Shown here: positions 54,854 through 63,719 of the stretch, piece after piece
How the letters are laid out: each line of letters begins with the position of its first letter
Numbering within the stretch: the stretch's first letter is position 1
Source of the DNA: Desulfofarcimen acetoxidans DSM 771
GTDB taxonomy: Bacteria > Bacillota > Desulfotomaculia > Desulfotomaculales > Desulfofarciminaceae
Direction of reading: 5' to 3'
Assembly: GCF_000024205.1 (NCBI RefSeq)
Contig: NC_013216.1
Coordinates: 3,596,001 to 3,660,000 of the forward strand
Length of the DNA: 64,000 bases
Translations under genes and position numbers: made by a program
Notes under the pieces: model-generated
Database searches by the model: none
What the model was told of the DNA's origin: nothing
Seen by the model: only the letters and a program-made list of their open reading frames with translations

Positions 54854-55861
54854 ATGAATTATACAATTATGAAAAATGATACTTTAGCAGGGATAGCTGA
54901 ACGTTTTGGAACCACAGTATCCGCCATCATGAATGCTAACCCCCAAATAAAGAATCAAGATTTTATAGTTGAAGGGCAAATAATAACAATTCCTGTCTCA
55001 GGCGCACCATCACCTCCGGCAGGACAAAAAACATACATCGTTCAAGCAGGCGATACAATGTTTACCATATCTCAGAAATATGGTATTGAATTAGAAACTC
55101 TCATCGCAGCCAACCCGCAAATAAAAAATCCTGATTTGATTTTCCCCGGTCAAGTCATAAATATTCCAGGAAGATCAAGCCTTACGGTTTACGCAGCAGC
55201 AAGCTTAAAAGACGCTTTTGAAGAGCTAAAAAGACTTTACCTTAAACAAAACCCGGGCGTAGATATTTCATATAACTTTGGCGCGTCAGGTACTTTGCAA
55301 AGAGAAATTGAACAAGGAGCTCCGGTAGATCTCTTTGTGTCAGCGGGCGAATCCCAAATGGATGCTCTGTCTAAAAAAGGACTAATTGTGGAGAGCTCCA
55401 GAAAAAATCTTCTAAGCAACCAATTAGTTCTAATTGCTAATAAAAACAGCAGGCTCAAGAGCTTTGAAGGCTTGACTGATCCGAGCATCACCAAAATAAG
55501 TATTGGAAACCCCAGAACGGTACCCGCAGGTGAATATGCCCGAGAAACATTAAAAACACTTGGCTTATGGAACAGCATTCAATCCAAACTGGTCTTAGCC
55601 GAAGATGTGCGGCAGGTGCTGCAGTATGTGGAATCAGGAAGAGTTGACGCCGGATTGGTATACCGTTCAGATGCTTTAACCGGTAAAAACATTAGAATAG
55701 TAGCGGTTGCCCCGGATGATTCACATAAACCTATTATCTATCCCATGGCAATTATACGCAGCTCTAATAACCGGGAGGAAGCCAGAGCTTTTGCCAACTT
55801 TCTCTCCAGCAATGAAGCAGCCAGGGTTTTTTCCAAATACGGTTTTATACCTTTGCAGTAA
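54854..55861 (+). CDS. double LysM domain fused to a ModA-type molybdate-binding domain
   Basis: 335 residues from ATG 54854 (GAGGGGA seven bases before). Residues 1-50: LysM (MKNDTLAGIAERFGTTVSAI, FIVEGQIITIPV). Residues 58-108: second LysM (VQAGDTMFTISQKYGIELET, IFPGQVINIPG). Residues 112-335: ModA domain with VYAAASLKDAFEELKR, GASGTLQREIEQGAPVDLFV, TVPAGEYARETL and DVRQVLQYVESGRVDAGLVY, strongly similar to modA at 48146. There is no signal peptide or lipobox. LysM proteins without signals occur in spore coats, so a wall- or spore-bound molybdate trap is possible. The fusion is not one I know. Confidence 0.9.
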   Translation: MNYTIMKNDTLAGIAERFGTTVSAIMNANPQIKNQDFIVEGQIITIPVSGAPSPPAGQKTYIVQAGDTMFTISQKYGIELETLIAANPQIKNPDLIFPGQVINIPGRSSLTVYAAASLKDAFEELKRLYLKQNPGVDISYNFGASGTLQREIEQGAPVDLFVSAGESQMDALSKKGLIVESSRKNLLSNQLVLIANKNSRLKSFEGLTDPSITKISIGNPRTVPAGEYARETLKTLGLWNSIQSKLVLAEDVRQVLQYVESGRVDAGLVYRSDALTGKNIRIVAVAPDDSHKPIIYPMAIIRSSNNREEARAFANFLSSNEAARVFSKYGFIPLQ

Positions 55862-56008
55862 TCGGAGGCGCACCCATTTCTATAAATGAATGCGCCTCTG
55901 TACTTACCTGCTATTAATTTAACCGTATAGAGTTAAATTTTTTATCCCTGACTTGCATGCCCGTCACCATTTACCGCACTTTCAACCCACTCCAAAGCAA
56001 TTGCTGCT

Positions 56009-56041
56009 ATTTGTCCTGAGCTTGTTATGCTCAGGACAAAT
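56009..56041. terminator. perfect 13-bp hairpin
   Basis: ATTTGTCCTGAGC and GCTCAGGACAAAT flank TTGTTAT. It probably ends the LysM-ModA transcript 150 bases downstream. The rest of 55862-56285 has no gene I can support. Confidence 0.6.
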
Positions 56042-56285
56042 AATCCTGACATAGTTTTTTATTGACTTAATTCGTACTTAGAATTAATATTTACATAAGC
56101 CCTTCATTGCGTCGTAATATGTTACATTCTGTTTTATCATCAATTCACATAATTAGACATTTATTTTTGTTTATCTGATGACATTCTTAATCTACCTTTC
56201 AGCACTTACCGGATGAAATAGAAAAGTTAACTTAGTTGACCATGTTTTCCCTGACCAGCTTTTATTTATAAAGGGGAGTTGGCGT

Positions 56286-56936
56286 ATGAGTAATACAGAG
56301 AATATAGCAGCCGTGATTTTGGCAGCGGGATATTCTTTTCCAATGAAAGAGTTCAAACCTTTAATAAAATTAGGAAACATTACGGCTCTCGAACACTCTA
56401 TCCTTAGTTTTTATTATGCCGGCATAAACGATATAAGAGTGGTGATAGGGTATCACGGCCTTGATGTCATAGAAGCATTAAAACATTATCCTGTTAGGAT
56501 GGTACTCAATGCCCGCTTTATTGAAGGCATGTACTCCTCCGTTCAGGCCGGTGTCGGCAATTTGGAAGCAGAAATCCAAGCATTCTTTATCTTGCCTGCT
56601 GATATTCCATTTGTTATGGCAGGCACATTACAAAAAATGCTTGCTCGCTTCCGCTCTTCCGAAGGAGGAAATATTATCTATCCTGTGTTAAATGGACGCA
56701 GAGGTCATCCTCCGCTGATTTCAACAAAATTTTCGGGTGCAATACTAAGTGGTGAGTGCCCTGGTGGACTACAAAACCTTTTGAGAAGATATGAACATAA
56801 TGCAGTGAATGTAGAAGTAGCGGACGAGGGAATACTGCTGGATATGAATAATCGGGAGGATTACCTCGAAATCTTGAATTACTTTAATACCACCTCCAAG
56901 ACGCGAATTATAACAAAACGTCTCAGTACGCGTTGA
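56286..56936 (+). CDS. MocA-like nucleotidyltransferase with altered signature
   Basis: 216 residues, single domain, similar to the N-terminal half of the protein at 33873-35099 (VVIGYHGLDVIEALKHY, GMYSSVQAGVGNL, ILPADIPFV, GRRGHPPLIS). The signature reads ILAAGYSFPMKEFKPLI instead of AAGxSxRMGxxK: Arg and Gly that hold the nucleotide phosphate are replaced by Pro and Lys. It may be inactive, regulatory or differently specific. AAGGGGAG precedes the ATG. Confidence 0.8.
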   Translation: MSNTENIAAVILAAGYSFPMKEFKPLIKLGNITALEHSILSFYYAGINDIRVVIGYHGLDVIEALKHYPVRMVLNARFIEGMYSSVQAGVGNLEAEIQAFFILPADIPFVMAGTLQKMLARFRSSEGGNIIYPVLNGRRGHPPLISTKFSGAILSGECPGGLQNLLRRYEHNAVNVEVADEGILLDMNNREDYLEILNYFNTTSKTRIITKRLSTR

Positions 56937-56993
56937 GATAGTAACATCACTAAAAAGTTTTGCAATAGCACATAATCGCTGCTCAACCAGTTT

Positions 56994-57425
56994 TCATTTA
57001 TCTCGTTCACAGTCCATAAAAATTACACCTTTAGCCCAGTACCTGGCTAACACACCGGGAATGACGATGCGAAGCGGCTGCCAATCATTTGGCAGGGGCT
57101 TACCATTAATAATATAGGCTAAGATAATGGGGCGGTTTGCCAAAATATTGTGCGGAATATCAACAGAATATTTATCTTTAGAAGTAAAATGTATTCGACT
57201 AAAATCCTTCTGCTTATTTCCGAACTGTCGCATGAAAGTATTAAGCAGCGGACCTGTCGCGTCTACACTAATTTTTTCTCCGTTAGCTCGCGTGGCTGAG
57301 CAAGCCTTGGTTACTGCCGGCAACTTTTTCAGATCACTTTGGGTTATTGCAAAGCTCTTCTCCTGCAGTCCTTGCACAATAACCTTCTCTGCATCATAAG
57401 GAGCAGAACTGGCCAGATTAATGAT
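56994..57425 (-). pseudogene. sulfite-oxidase-fold molybdopterin domain relic
   Basis: The frame reads SAPYDAEKVIVQGLQEKSFA, ITQSDLKKLPAVTKACSATR, VDATGPLLNTFM and PLRIVIPGVLARYWAKGVIF, the pattern of small Oxidored_molyb proteins. The end WVKWL-like motif and any signal peptide are altered or missing. A stop sits at 57426-57428, and only a GTG at 57377 could start translation, in mid-domain. The Rpn nuclease gene ends 40 bases upstream, so insertion probably removed the start. Confidence 0.6.
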
Positions 57426-57465
57426 TTATCCGGGAAAAATTAAATTTGGATTTTTTACTGCTTGC

Positions 57466-58326
57466 CTAATTCATCTCATTTTTTAATTTTCGAACTACTT
57501 CTTTAGTCAACCCGGTAATTTCAATAACATCTTCAATACTGAAACCTTTTGCTAGGGCTGCTTTGGCCGTTTCCATTTTACCCTCTTTTATACCTTCTTC
57601 TCTACCCTTTTTTATACCTTCTTCTCTACCTTCTTCTCTAATCCACTGCTCGATTTGGGTCATTCTCAACACCTCCAGTAATTTCTTTTTGTAGTCTTCA
57701 GACATAAACTTATCGGTAACGGCTATAATTGTACCAATTATGAAGGTCTTCTTGATTTCACCCTCTACTTCTTTAGCCAGTTCTGCCGCGCGAATAGCCA
57801 TTTCCTCTTCGGTTTGCTTGCTCTTCATCAGGGGTAAAAAGATCAGCTTCAATATATCTTCCTCATCCAACTCCTCGTGCTTGAGTATTTTATCATTCAA
57901 TCTCTTATATTCTGCGTCTCCGTCATAGTCTTTCATATAAACATTGATTACCTGGTAAACTATGGAGCCTTTCTTTAGTTGATCTGGGGCTATTTTTATC
58001 CGCCCGGAGTAAACAACAGCGGTATTGACGTTCCGATTGTCTTTGTTGATTAGTCTGGCATCATAGAGTAAAAATCGTTTCAGATTTTCTAAATTAACGG
58101 TAGTTTGAAATTCCAAATGCAGGAGTGTGTTATCTTCTAACAGAAATATATAGTCTATTCTATTCTCTTTGACTTCCAAAACGGGTAAAATGGTAGGTAT
58201 CACACCTATAATTTTTGCTGTATTCAAGCCAAAGAGACGAAGCGTTTTATCTTTAAAGGTTTCTGCCATTGCTTTCATGATCACATCATTGTTGTGCAGG
58301 GTGATTTCTGTTTCCAAATCATTCAC
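57466..58326 (-). CDS. Rpn/PD-(D/E)XK transposase-like nuclease
   Basis: 286 residues. The nuclease core is RIDYIFLLEDNTLLHLEFQT with Asp and the ExQ pair of the PD-(D/E)XK fold, preceded by the family start KAMAETFKDKTLRLFGLNTA. A repetitive coiled segment follows (GREEGIKKGREEGIKEGKME) and a terminal helix-turn-helix FSIEDVIEITGLTKEVVRKL. Such proteins promote recombination or act in defence. The repeat of GREEG/K units may vary in number between strains. Confidence 0.85.
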   Translation of the reverse strand: MNDLETEITLHNNDVIMKAMAETFKDKTLRLFGLNTAKIIGVIPTILPVLEVKENRIDYIFLLEDNTLLHLEFQTTVNLENLKRFLLYDARLINKDNRNVNTAVVYSGRIKIAPDQLKKGSIVYQVINVYMKDYDGDAEYKRLNDKILKHEELDEEDILKLIFLPLMKSKQTEEEMAIRAAELAKEVEGEIKKTFIIGTIIAVTDKFMSEDYKKKLLEVLRMTQIEQWIREEGREEGIKKGREEGIKEGKMETAKAALAKGFSIEDVIEITGLTKEVVRKLKNEMN

Positions 58327-58435
58327 CTTCCTTCTTTATGAAATTATATCCTATCTAATTGGCATTGAAAATGCGTTTTAAATTATTTCCAAAATTGTTG
58401 TCATTCACTTAAAAATAGACTACACAAATGCCAAA

Positions 58436-58475
58436 AAAATTCCTACTAATCAATAAACTACTGTAGGAATTTTGT
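58436..58475 (+). terminator. terminator-type hairpin
   Basis: AAAATTCCTAC pairs with GTAGGAATTTT, followed by GTTTG. The surrounding 58327-58675 holds no intact gene. Confidence 0.5.
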
Positions 58476-58675
58476 TTGCTGGTTTTAAAAATGGATGACA
58501 TTGTTGTGACAAAACATGCTGCATACTTGGATGTAGACGTTTTACATTAACTTTGGTTGCAATGGAACTTTCATAGATTCTTCAATAATACTCGTTGGGT
58601 GGAAGCAATACACCAATCCAAGTCTAAACTGTCCACCTTATTTTTTATACATTAACCTCGGCATAGAAAAAACAA

Positions 58676-58702
58676 GGTCACAGCAACCGAAACTGTGTGA
58701 CC
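58676..58702 (-). terminator. terminator of the toxin-immunity operon
   Basis: On the minus strand GGTCACACAG and CTGTGACC form a stem, followed by TTGTTTTTT, 19 bases after the immunity gene stop. Confidence 0.7.
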
Positions 58703-58720
58703 TATGTAAGTAAATAGCAA

Positions 58721-58963
58721 TTATAATATGCCCATACCCTTTAACATTTGAACTAAAGATTTATAGAAGTAGTCACATGCTTCATCCTCTGTTGAAAAGA
58801 GTTTCAGCCCTGATTTTTGACCTCGCTCACTGTAATATACTTCCCACTTATCCCCATTTTGATTGAAGCAATACGCTTCATTTGGTAAACCGCCCTCTAA
58901 AGAATATGTATCTTTAGGGATATTGCTGTTAATCAACATCTTTCTTAAATCATTCTTAGTCAT
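58721..58963 (-). CDS. putative immunity protein to the TNT toxin
   Basis: 80 residues, acidic: KMLINSNIPKDTYSLEGGLP, EAYCFNQNGDKWEVYYSERG, FSTEDEACDYFYKSLVQMLK. The sequence resembles small proteins seen beside RHS/TNT toxins. The ATG lies one base after the restored toxin stop, the usual toxin-immunity arrangement. The gene is intact although the toxin is frameshifted. Assignment rests mainly on position. Confidence 0.65.
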   Translation of the reverse strand: MTKNDLRKMLINSNIPKDTYSLEGGLPNEAYCFNQNGDKWEVYYSERGQKSGLKLFSTEDEACDYFYKSLVQMLKGMGIL

Positions 58964-58964
58964 A

Positions 58965-59689
58965 TTATGGTCCCACCCTTTTTATTATTCCCGCTTTTAA
59001 CAGGTTGTTAATAGACTGACTAAATTCATATTGTATACCTCCACCAGGCTGGTCAAACCATGGTGCTATTTCACCAGCTTGTACCTTAGCTTAACAACTT
59101 CATAAACATTGTACGGCTTAGTTTCTGTTCCCGGTTCTAAAGCTCGATTTGCATATGGTGTTCCTTCAGGTGAAACAAATGTACCGCTATCATAGCCATA
59201 TCTATCAATTCGCGTTCCCGGTTTCAATGTCGTTTCCACGGGTTGTCCGGCAAAACCTCTATTTACAGGCCATTTTATATTTCCTGCTTCATCAACCCAT
59301 TGATTGGCCTTACTCGCGCCCTTATTTATCTTTATAACATTTTTAAAATATCTCCCAAAACTATAAATATTAGTAGGAATAGCACTCTGAGAAAATGCCC
59401 GGCCTAAATCAATTAATGCTTTTTTTCTTGAATTATATCCCCCGGTAATTTCCCCTGTCTCATAATTAAATTTTAACACATCACCATCAGGTGTTATATA
59501 ATATCCTTTATGTTCAGGATCAAGTGAATGCCAAAGAAAGTTGTTAAACTCATAATCACTAAGGCATAAACTATATCCAACAGTTAGTCTCAGGCCAGAT
59601 AAATCTCCATTATATCCCAGCAGGATATGTTCACTTTCGGCATGAGCACTACTTGCTATTTTAGGCATAGCTATAACCATATTTTGCAA
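58965..59689 (-). pseudogene. TNT-type NAD-glycohydrolase toxin end, frameshifted
   Basis: From TTG 59689 the frame contains the start of a TNT domain: GTRIDRYGYDSGTFVSPEGT then PYANRALEPGTETKPYNVYE. It ends in a false tail LRYKLVK at 59066. One base lost near 59090 (AAGCT for AAGGCT) explains this: the alternative frame gives AKVQAGEIAPWFDQPGGGIQ and YEFSQSINNLLKAGIIKRVG to 58965. The Gln of GGGIQYEF is the conserved catalytic residue, so the present protein should be inactive. The toxin would degrade NAD. Confidence 0.78.
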
Positions 59690-59692
59690 CCC

Positions 59693-61999
59693 TTACGGAG
59701 TTGAGGGAGTATATTCCTTATAGGCCTGTTCACCGCCACCATGTATGTTTAATACCTCTTGGCTGTGGTCTGTATAGCTAAAGCCTAACGAGTTATATCC
59801 AATAACCTCTCCATAATTATTCCATACCGCATTGGAATAATCTTCTTTCAAGCCGCTGCCATTGCTTGAAATTGATGATACATTGCTTGATTTACTACCG
59901 GAACTTTTTGATCCGCTGCTGGAGCTGTTATTAGAACTGCTAAGGTGGAGCTACTGCTTGAAGAGCTCGTCCATGGTTTGGACGCCTGTTCTTTACTGGT
60001 ATGCGTATCTGTGGCTTTCTGACTGTAATCAGTATAGTCCGATCCGGAGGTAGTACCTATTACTTCACCGAAACGATTCCATACTTTGCCTCGTCCCGAA
60101 GGGTCAATCATGTTAATCGGGTCGTTCTCACAATAAGTGTACAGGTTCAGGCTTAATGGACTGTCAATCTGACCGGTATAGCTATCCTCTGACATAAACC
60201 TGCCGGTATAGCTCTCATAGTATCGTGCCCGTAGGTAGTACAACCCGGTTTCACTGTCATAGAACTCTCCGGCGTACCTGATGGTATTCGCGTATTGTTC
60301 TGTTGCCAGGGTCGGGTTGCCAAAGATGTCGTAGTCGTACTGGTTTTCAACTGTGCCGTTTTCGGCGACGGTCTGCACCACATCACCGTGCCCGTTGTAC
60401 ATAAAGTAGGATATTTTGTTTGCTGCATCTATCGGCAGATGTAGTTTATTCCCTGGATATACCTTGTTTTTACATTATCGGACACGTCTGTATCCAGTAT
60501 AACATGCGAGCCGCTGTAAAGGTAGTTAGTTACTTCGGGCGTATAGCCGGCGTCCAGTTTCTTGACCACCTTTTGAATTCTCAGATCGTCTCCGTTATAG
60601 AAAAATTATGCCACTGCCCGCTTGCCGGATTTGGTTGTTTCGGCTTTTTTCAACCGGTTGAAGCCGTCATAGGTGTTGTCTGTGATTTCAATGGTGCTGT
60701 CTAAGGGCTGTTTTATGTTGTCACTGTATGCCCCAATATTTATTGTTTCCATTGTGCCTGTTGCTGCCGGTTTGAGGAATTCCGCCAGTGAGTGTGTCTG
60801 GTTGCCGTTTTTGTCGTAGGTGTAACCGGTTTTCTTTTGCAGCAACTCGCTACCGGCCGCGTCCCGCATGCTCTCTACGATACTTAGCAGCTTGCCGGTG
60901 TTGGAGTAGAGATACTGGCTGCTCTTTACTCTGTATTTTATATTACTTCCGTCATCGTTTGTATATCCGCTGGACTGGTCGGAGGCATAGGTTTCGCTGG
61001 CGGTCTGCCTGTTCCCCGCACCGTCATAGGTATATACGGTGGTCTTGCCCGGCGCGGTGACTGTCTTTATCTGCCCTGCCGGGCAGTAGGTGTAGGTGGT
61101 GGTGCCGCAGCTGTCGGTCCTGGTGTTTTGCAGCCCGTTGTCGTAGTAGGTGTAGCTATAGTTTGAAATTACACCGCCGCCCGGGTTTTTGTTGGTCAGG
61201 GTCAACAGTTTGTTGTTTTTGTTATAGGCGTATTCTTCTTTCGTCCCGCCGGGGTAGGTGATGGATTGCCTGTTGCCGTTTGCGTCATAGGTGTAGATTG
61301 TTGTTTTTCCGCTAAAGGTTACTGTGTACATCCTGCTGCAGCTGTCATATCTGTAACTGGTTATGAAACCTTTTTTATCTGTAACCGAGAAGATATTTCC
61401 GACGTCATCATACTCGTAATGGATCTGGGTTACCCCGCCTTTTATCACGTCTTTCAACCAGTTGTTGTTGTAGTAATTGTAAGTGGTTGTCCCAGTGGCG
61501 TCGGTCATGCTTTTCCTGTTGCCCGCGGCGTCATAGTCGTAGCAGTTGTCATACCGATAGTCGCTAACTAAATTATTCCCTGCGTGTATCTTTCTTTCCT
61601 GTGTTACATTTCCATTAGAAGTAAAATCATACTCGATTTTTAATGTGGCAGCAGCATCTTTCTTCCATGTTTTTGATCTCGGGATATGATATCTGTCGGT
61701 TGGGTAGGTATACGTAGTTGTGTGCTCACTATCCATTGGATCGCCATAGCCATCTCTGTCTGCCAACGGGTCAGTATAACTTGTCATATTCCCAAAAGCA
61801 TCAAATATATAATTTTCCACATGCATCGCTCTATCCCTTATTGGTAGGCCTAGTTTATAGACCTCTCGAACTTTTTTTGTGGAAGCCTGTTGGGATCAAA
61901 GGCTACGGTTGTCACTTCCTTGTAATCATCTCCATAATCCTCCACAATAATAAGTTCACCCTTGCCATCGTAGATATACTTTACTTTTATCCCCCTCAT
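59693..61999 (-). pseudogene. RHS-repeat protein, C-terminal part with several lesions
   Basis: Many YD-type repeats (YTYDANGNRQSITYPGGTKE, YRYDSCSRMY) and the RHS core end YYLRARYYESYTGRFMSEDS followed by NLYTYCENDPINMIDPSGRG. Lesions: a shift in an A7 run near 61874; a TAA at 60604; a one-base loss near 60419; and a shift near 59943 in the Ser-rich linker. Reading through all gives about 770 residues from ATG 61999. The N-terminal secretion part is missing. The product would have delivered the TNT domain that follows. Confidence 0.8.
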
Positions 62000-62053
62000 G
62001 TCTGTTTTTTTGTATAATACTTATAAATACTTTTATTAGTGATAATTCAAAAC

Positions 62054-62163
62054 AAAAAACAGAAATCTTTCCAATTCATAGATCAGTTATTTTTATGGTT
62101 GTAATTAATATTACTTATGCACCACTATTTTACAGATTTTAATTTTTATCTTGCAGAAGGTGG
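62054..62163 (-). repeat. dispersed repeat family B, copy 2
   Basis: The reverse complement of 18774-18886, with about 10 substitutions and one short gap; AAAATAGTGGTGCATAAGTA corresponds to AAAATAGTGGAGCATAAGTA. It lies 55 bases before the RHS relic start, in the same relative orientation as copy 1 to its downstream element. Confidence 0.65.
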
Positions 62164-62194
62164 GAAGTATGAATGAGTGAATGGTATTTATTTA

Positions 62195-62344
62195 ATGGTG
62201 CCAAACCCCGGTAAAGATTTGGAAAGAATGATTTTCTCTTTTCAAATTTTTTCGAGCACACCTAATATTCAGCAGACTTTAACTTATACCCAGCCGGGCG
62301 AGGATGATTTACAGAGGGCTGTGGAGGAGTTAAGCTGGGTATAA
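62195..62344 (+). CDS. possible 49-residue protein or gene end
   Basis: ATG 62195 opens MVPNPGKDLERMIFSFQIFS then TPNIQQTLTYTQPGEDDLQR and a stop at 62342. The amino-acid pattern looks coding, but no ribosome site or family is evident. It may be the tail of a lost gene. Confidence 0.25.
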   Translation: MVPNPGKDLERMIFSFQIFSSTPNIQQTLTYTQPGEDDLQRAVEELSWV

Positions 62345-62416
62345 GAAACGATAGATTCTTAAGCACATGCGTTAAGAAACGAAGGAGCCGTAAGGCTTCT
62401 TTTTCCGTCTATAGAA

Positions 62417-62446
62417 AAAAAGACCGAGCCTTTGTTGCTCGATCCG
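62417..62446 (-). terminator. terminator of hicBA
   Basis: On the minus strand GGATCGAGC, a six-base loop AACAAA, GGCTCGGTC and seven T follow the hicB stop within 12 bases. Confidence 0.75.
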
Positions 62447-62449
62447 TTT

Positions 62450-62824
62450 TTATTTAGGAGTATAGCCAACACCGCGAGATAACTGATAGTTTATATACTG
62501 GTTAAGGCTAATATTTTCCTCTTTCGCTCTTTCAGCTAATATTCGATGAAGTGTTTTGGGTATACGAATTCTTAATTGGCCAGAATGTTCATCGGTTATT
62601 GGTTCAGGTACAGGGCGGCCAAGTTCGCGGCATGTTTCAATCCAGGATTTTTTAGCATCTTCGATATTTGCAAGGGCTTCTACTGGTGTGTCGCCATCAG
62701 ACATGCAGCCAGGAAGTAGCGGGATTTGAGCTAACCATCCTTCACCCTCATCTTCCGTGAGTTTTCGTAACTTTATATCATAATTGAGTTTGAGATAATA
62801 TTCCATGTTTTTCAATTTACTCAT
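62450..62824 (-). CDS. hicB: HicB-type antitoxin
   Basis: 124 residues. The partial RNase-H-like fold is YDIKLRKLTEDEGEGWLAQI, PLLPGCMSDGDTPVEALANI, EDAKKSWIET. A ribbon-helix-helix DNA-binding end follows: GQLRIRIPKTLHRILAERAK, EENISLNQYINYQLSRG. The protein neutralises HicA and represses the operon. It overlaps hicA by eight bases. Confidence 0.88.
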   Translation of the reverse strand: MSKLKNMEYYLKLNYDIKLRKLTEDEGEGWLAQIPLLPGCMSDGDTPVEALANIEDAKKSWIETCRELGRPVPEPITDEHSGQLRIRIPKTLHRILAERAKEENISLNQYINYQLSRGVGYTPK

Positions 62825-63068
62825 CCTCTTTTCTTAATTTTTCTATTGCGGCTATGGCGATTTTAACGTAAATGGCTTTAATTGGTTTATCTTTTGGGAC
62901 TGTGACTATATCATCTATTTTATCGTGAAAGTAAGTGTAATGGCTGGAGCCTTTACTTGGTTGCCGCCGTTTAAAGTTATATTTTTTAAAAATTTTATCA
63001 AGCTCATCAAATTCTACATCTTTAGGATTACGAACTATTTTAGTGTATAGCTTGCTAAATTTAGTCAT
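62817..63068 (-). CDS. hicA: HicA-type mRNA interferase toxin
   Basis: 83 residues from ATG 63068 behind GGCGGTG. The double-stranded-RNA-binding-like fold has FDELDKIFKKYNFKRRQPSK and GSSHYTYFHDKIDDIVTVPK, with the catalytic His in SSHY. IKAIYVKIAIAAIEKL is the last helix. The toxin gene comes first, as in most hicAB loci. Confidence 0.87.
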   Translation of the reverse strand: MTKFSKLYTKIVRNPKDVEFDELDKIFKKYNFKRRQPSKGSSHYTYFHDKIDDIVTVPKDKPIKAIYVKIAIAAIEKLRKEDE

Positions 63069-63126
63069 TAATGTCACCGCCTTAATGCTATGGTATCATA
63101 TGTGGAACCAATAATCAAGAAATTAT

Positions 63127-63201
63127 ACTGGCGTAGTTTAACGGTAAAACGAGTGACTTATAATCGCTTGATGCTGGGTTCAACTCCCGCAGCCAGTACC
63201 A
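63127..63201 (+). tRNA. candidate tRNA-Ile with UAU anticodon
   Basis: 75 bases fold as acceptor ACTGGCG/AGCCAGT (six pairs, last one G-A), D arm GTTT/AAAC, anticodon arm AGTGA/TCGCT with loop CTTATAA, five-base variable loop, and T arm CTGGG TTCAACT CCCGC (one C-C mismatch), then A and an encoded CCA. Anticodon TAT is at 63159-63161. The two mismatches mean it might be degenerate. Bacteria normally read AUA with a modified CAU anticodon, so UAU is unusual and points to mobile-element origin. Confidence 0.6.
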
Positions 63202-63719
63202 GACGCTCCTGCCACGCCTCTTGGCCAGACGGTCAATGAGTACCAGGGTAGGACTCAATGTCATCAGGTTATGCTACCAATATCTAACTAACCATATTAT
63301 GTATTTTTGTTTCACTGGCTTTGTGTAGAATGCGAAAGATAGTCAGAACAATAACTTTTGTAATTAAGGCAATAAAATGCCTGGGACTTGTATCCTAAGT
63401 TTTACAGTCCTTATATTCTTGATACACAACTATCCAATTTGAGATGATTTAGTCCTGTATTTCGCAAACTTAGATTAATATTCAGTAAAATATTAACTCA
63501 AGTGGCATTTACTTTGATTAAAGAAAATTATAAGTTGAATTAATCATCTAATGTATATTTAAAAAAGGACACAAATCTCTCGTTGTATTAAAATAATATC
63601 CATCTACAACCATATTGACGTATACAAAACAGATCATCCTTTTAGTACCAGAACAACCACCTTTTTAATAAAAATTGACATACTAAGAAGCTAAGACTAA
63701 CAAATCAACAATACACGAA
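63202..63719. other. 518-bp gap after the tRNA
   Basis: AT-rich sequence with frequent stops in all frames. I see no gene, repeat copy or clear hairpin here. Confidence 0.5.

Noticed and set aside
58490..58620. Transposase remnant between terminators
   Set aside because: A few transposase-like codons, but no consistent frame or motif that I can defend.
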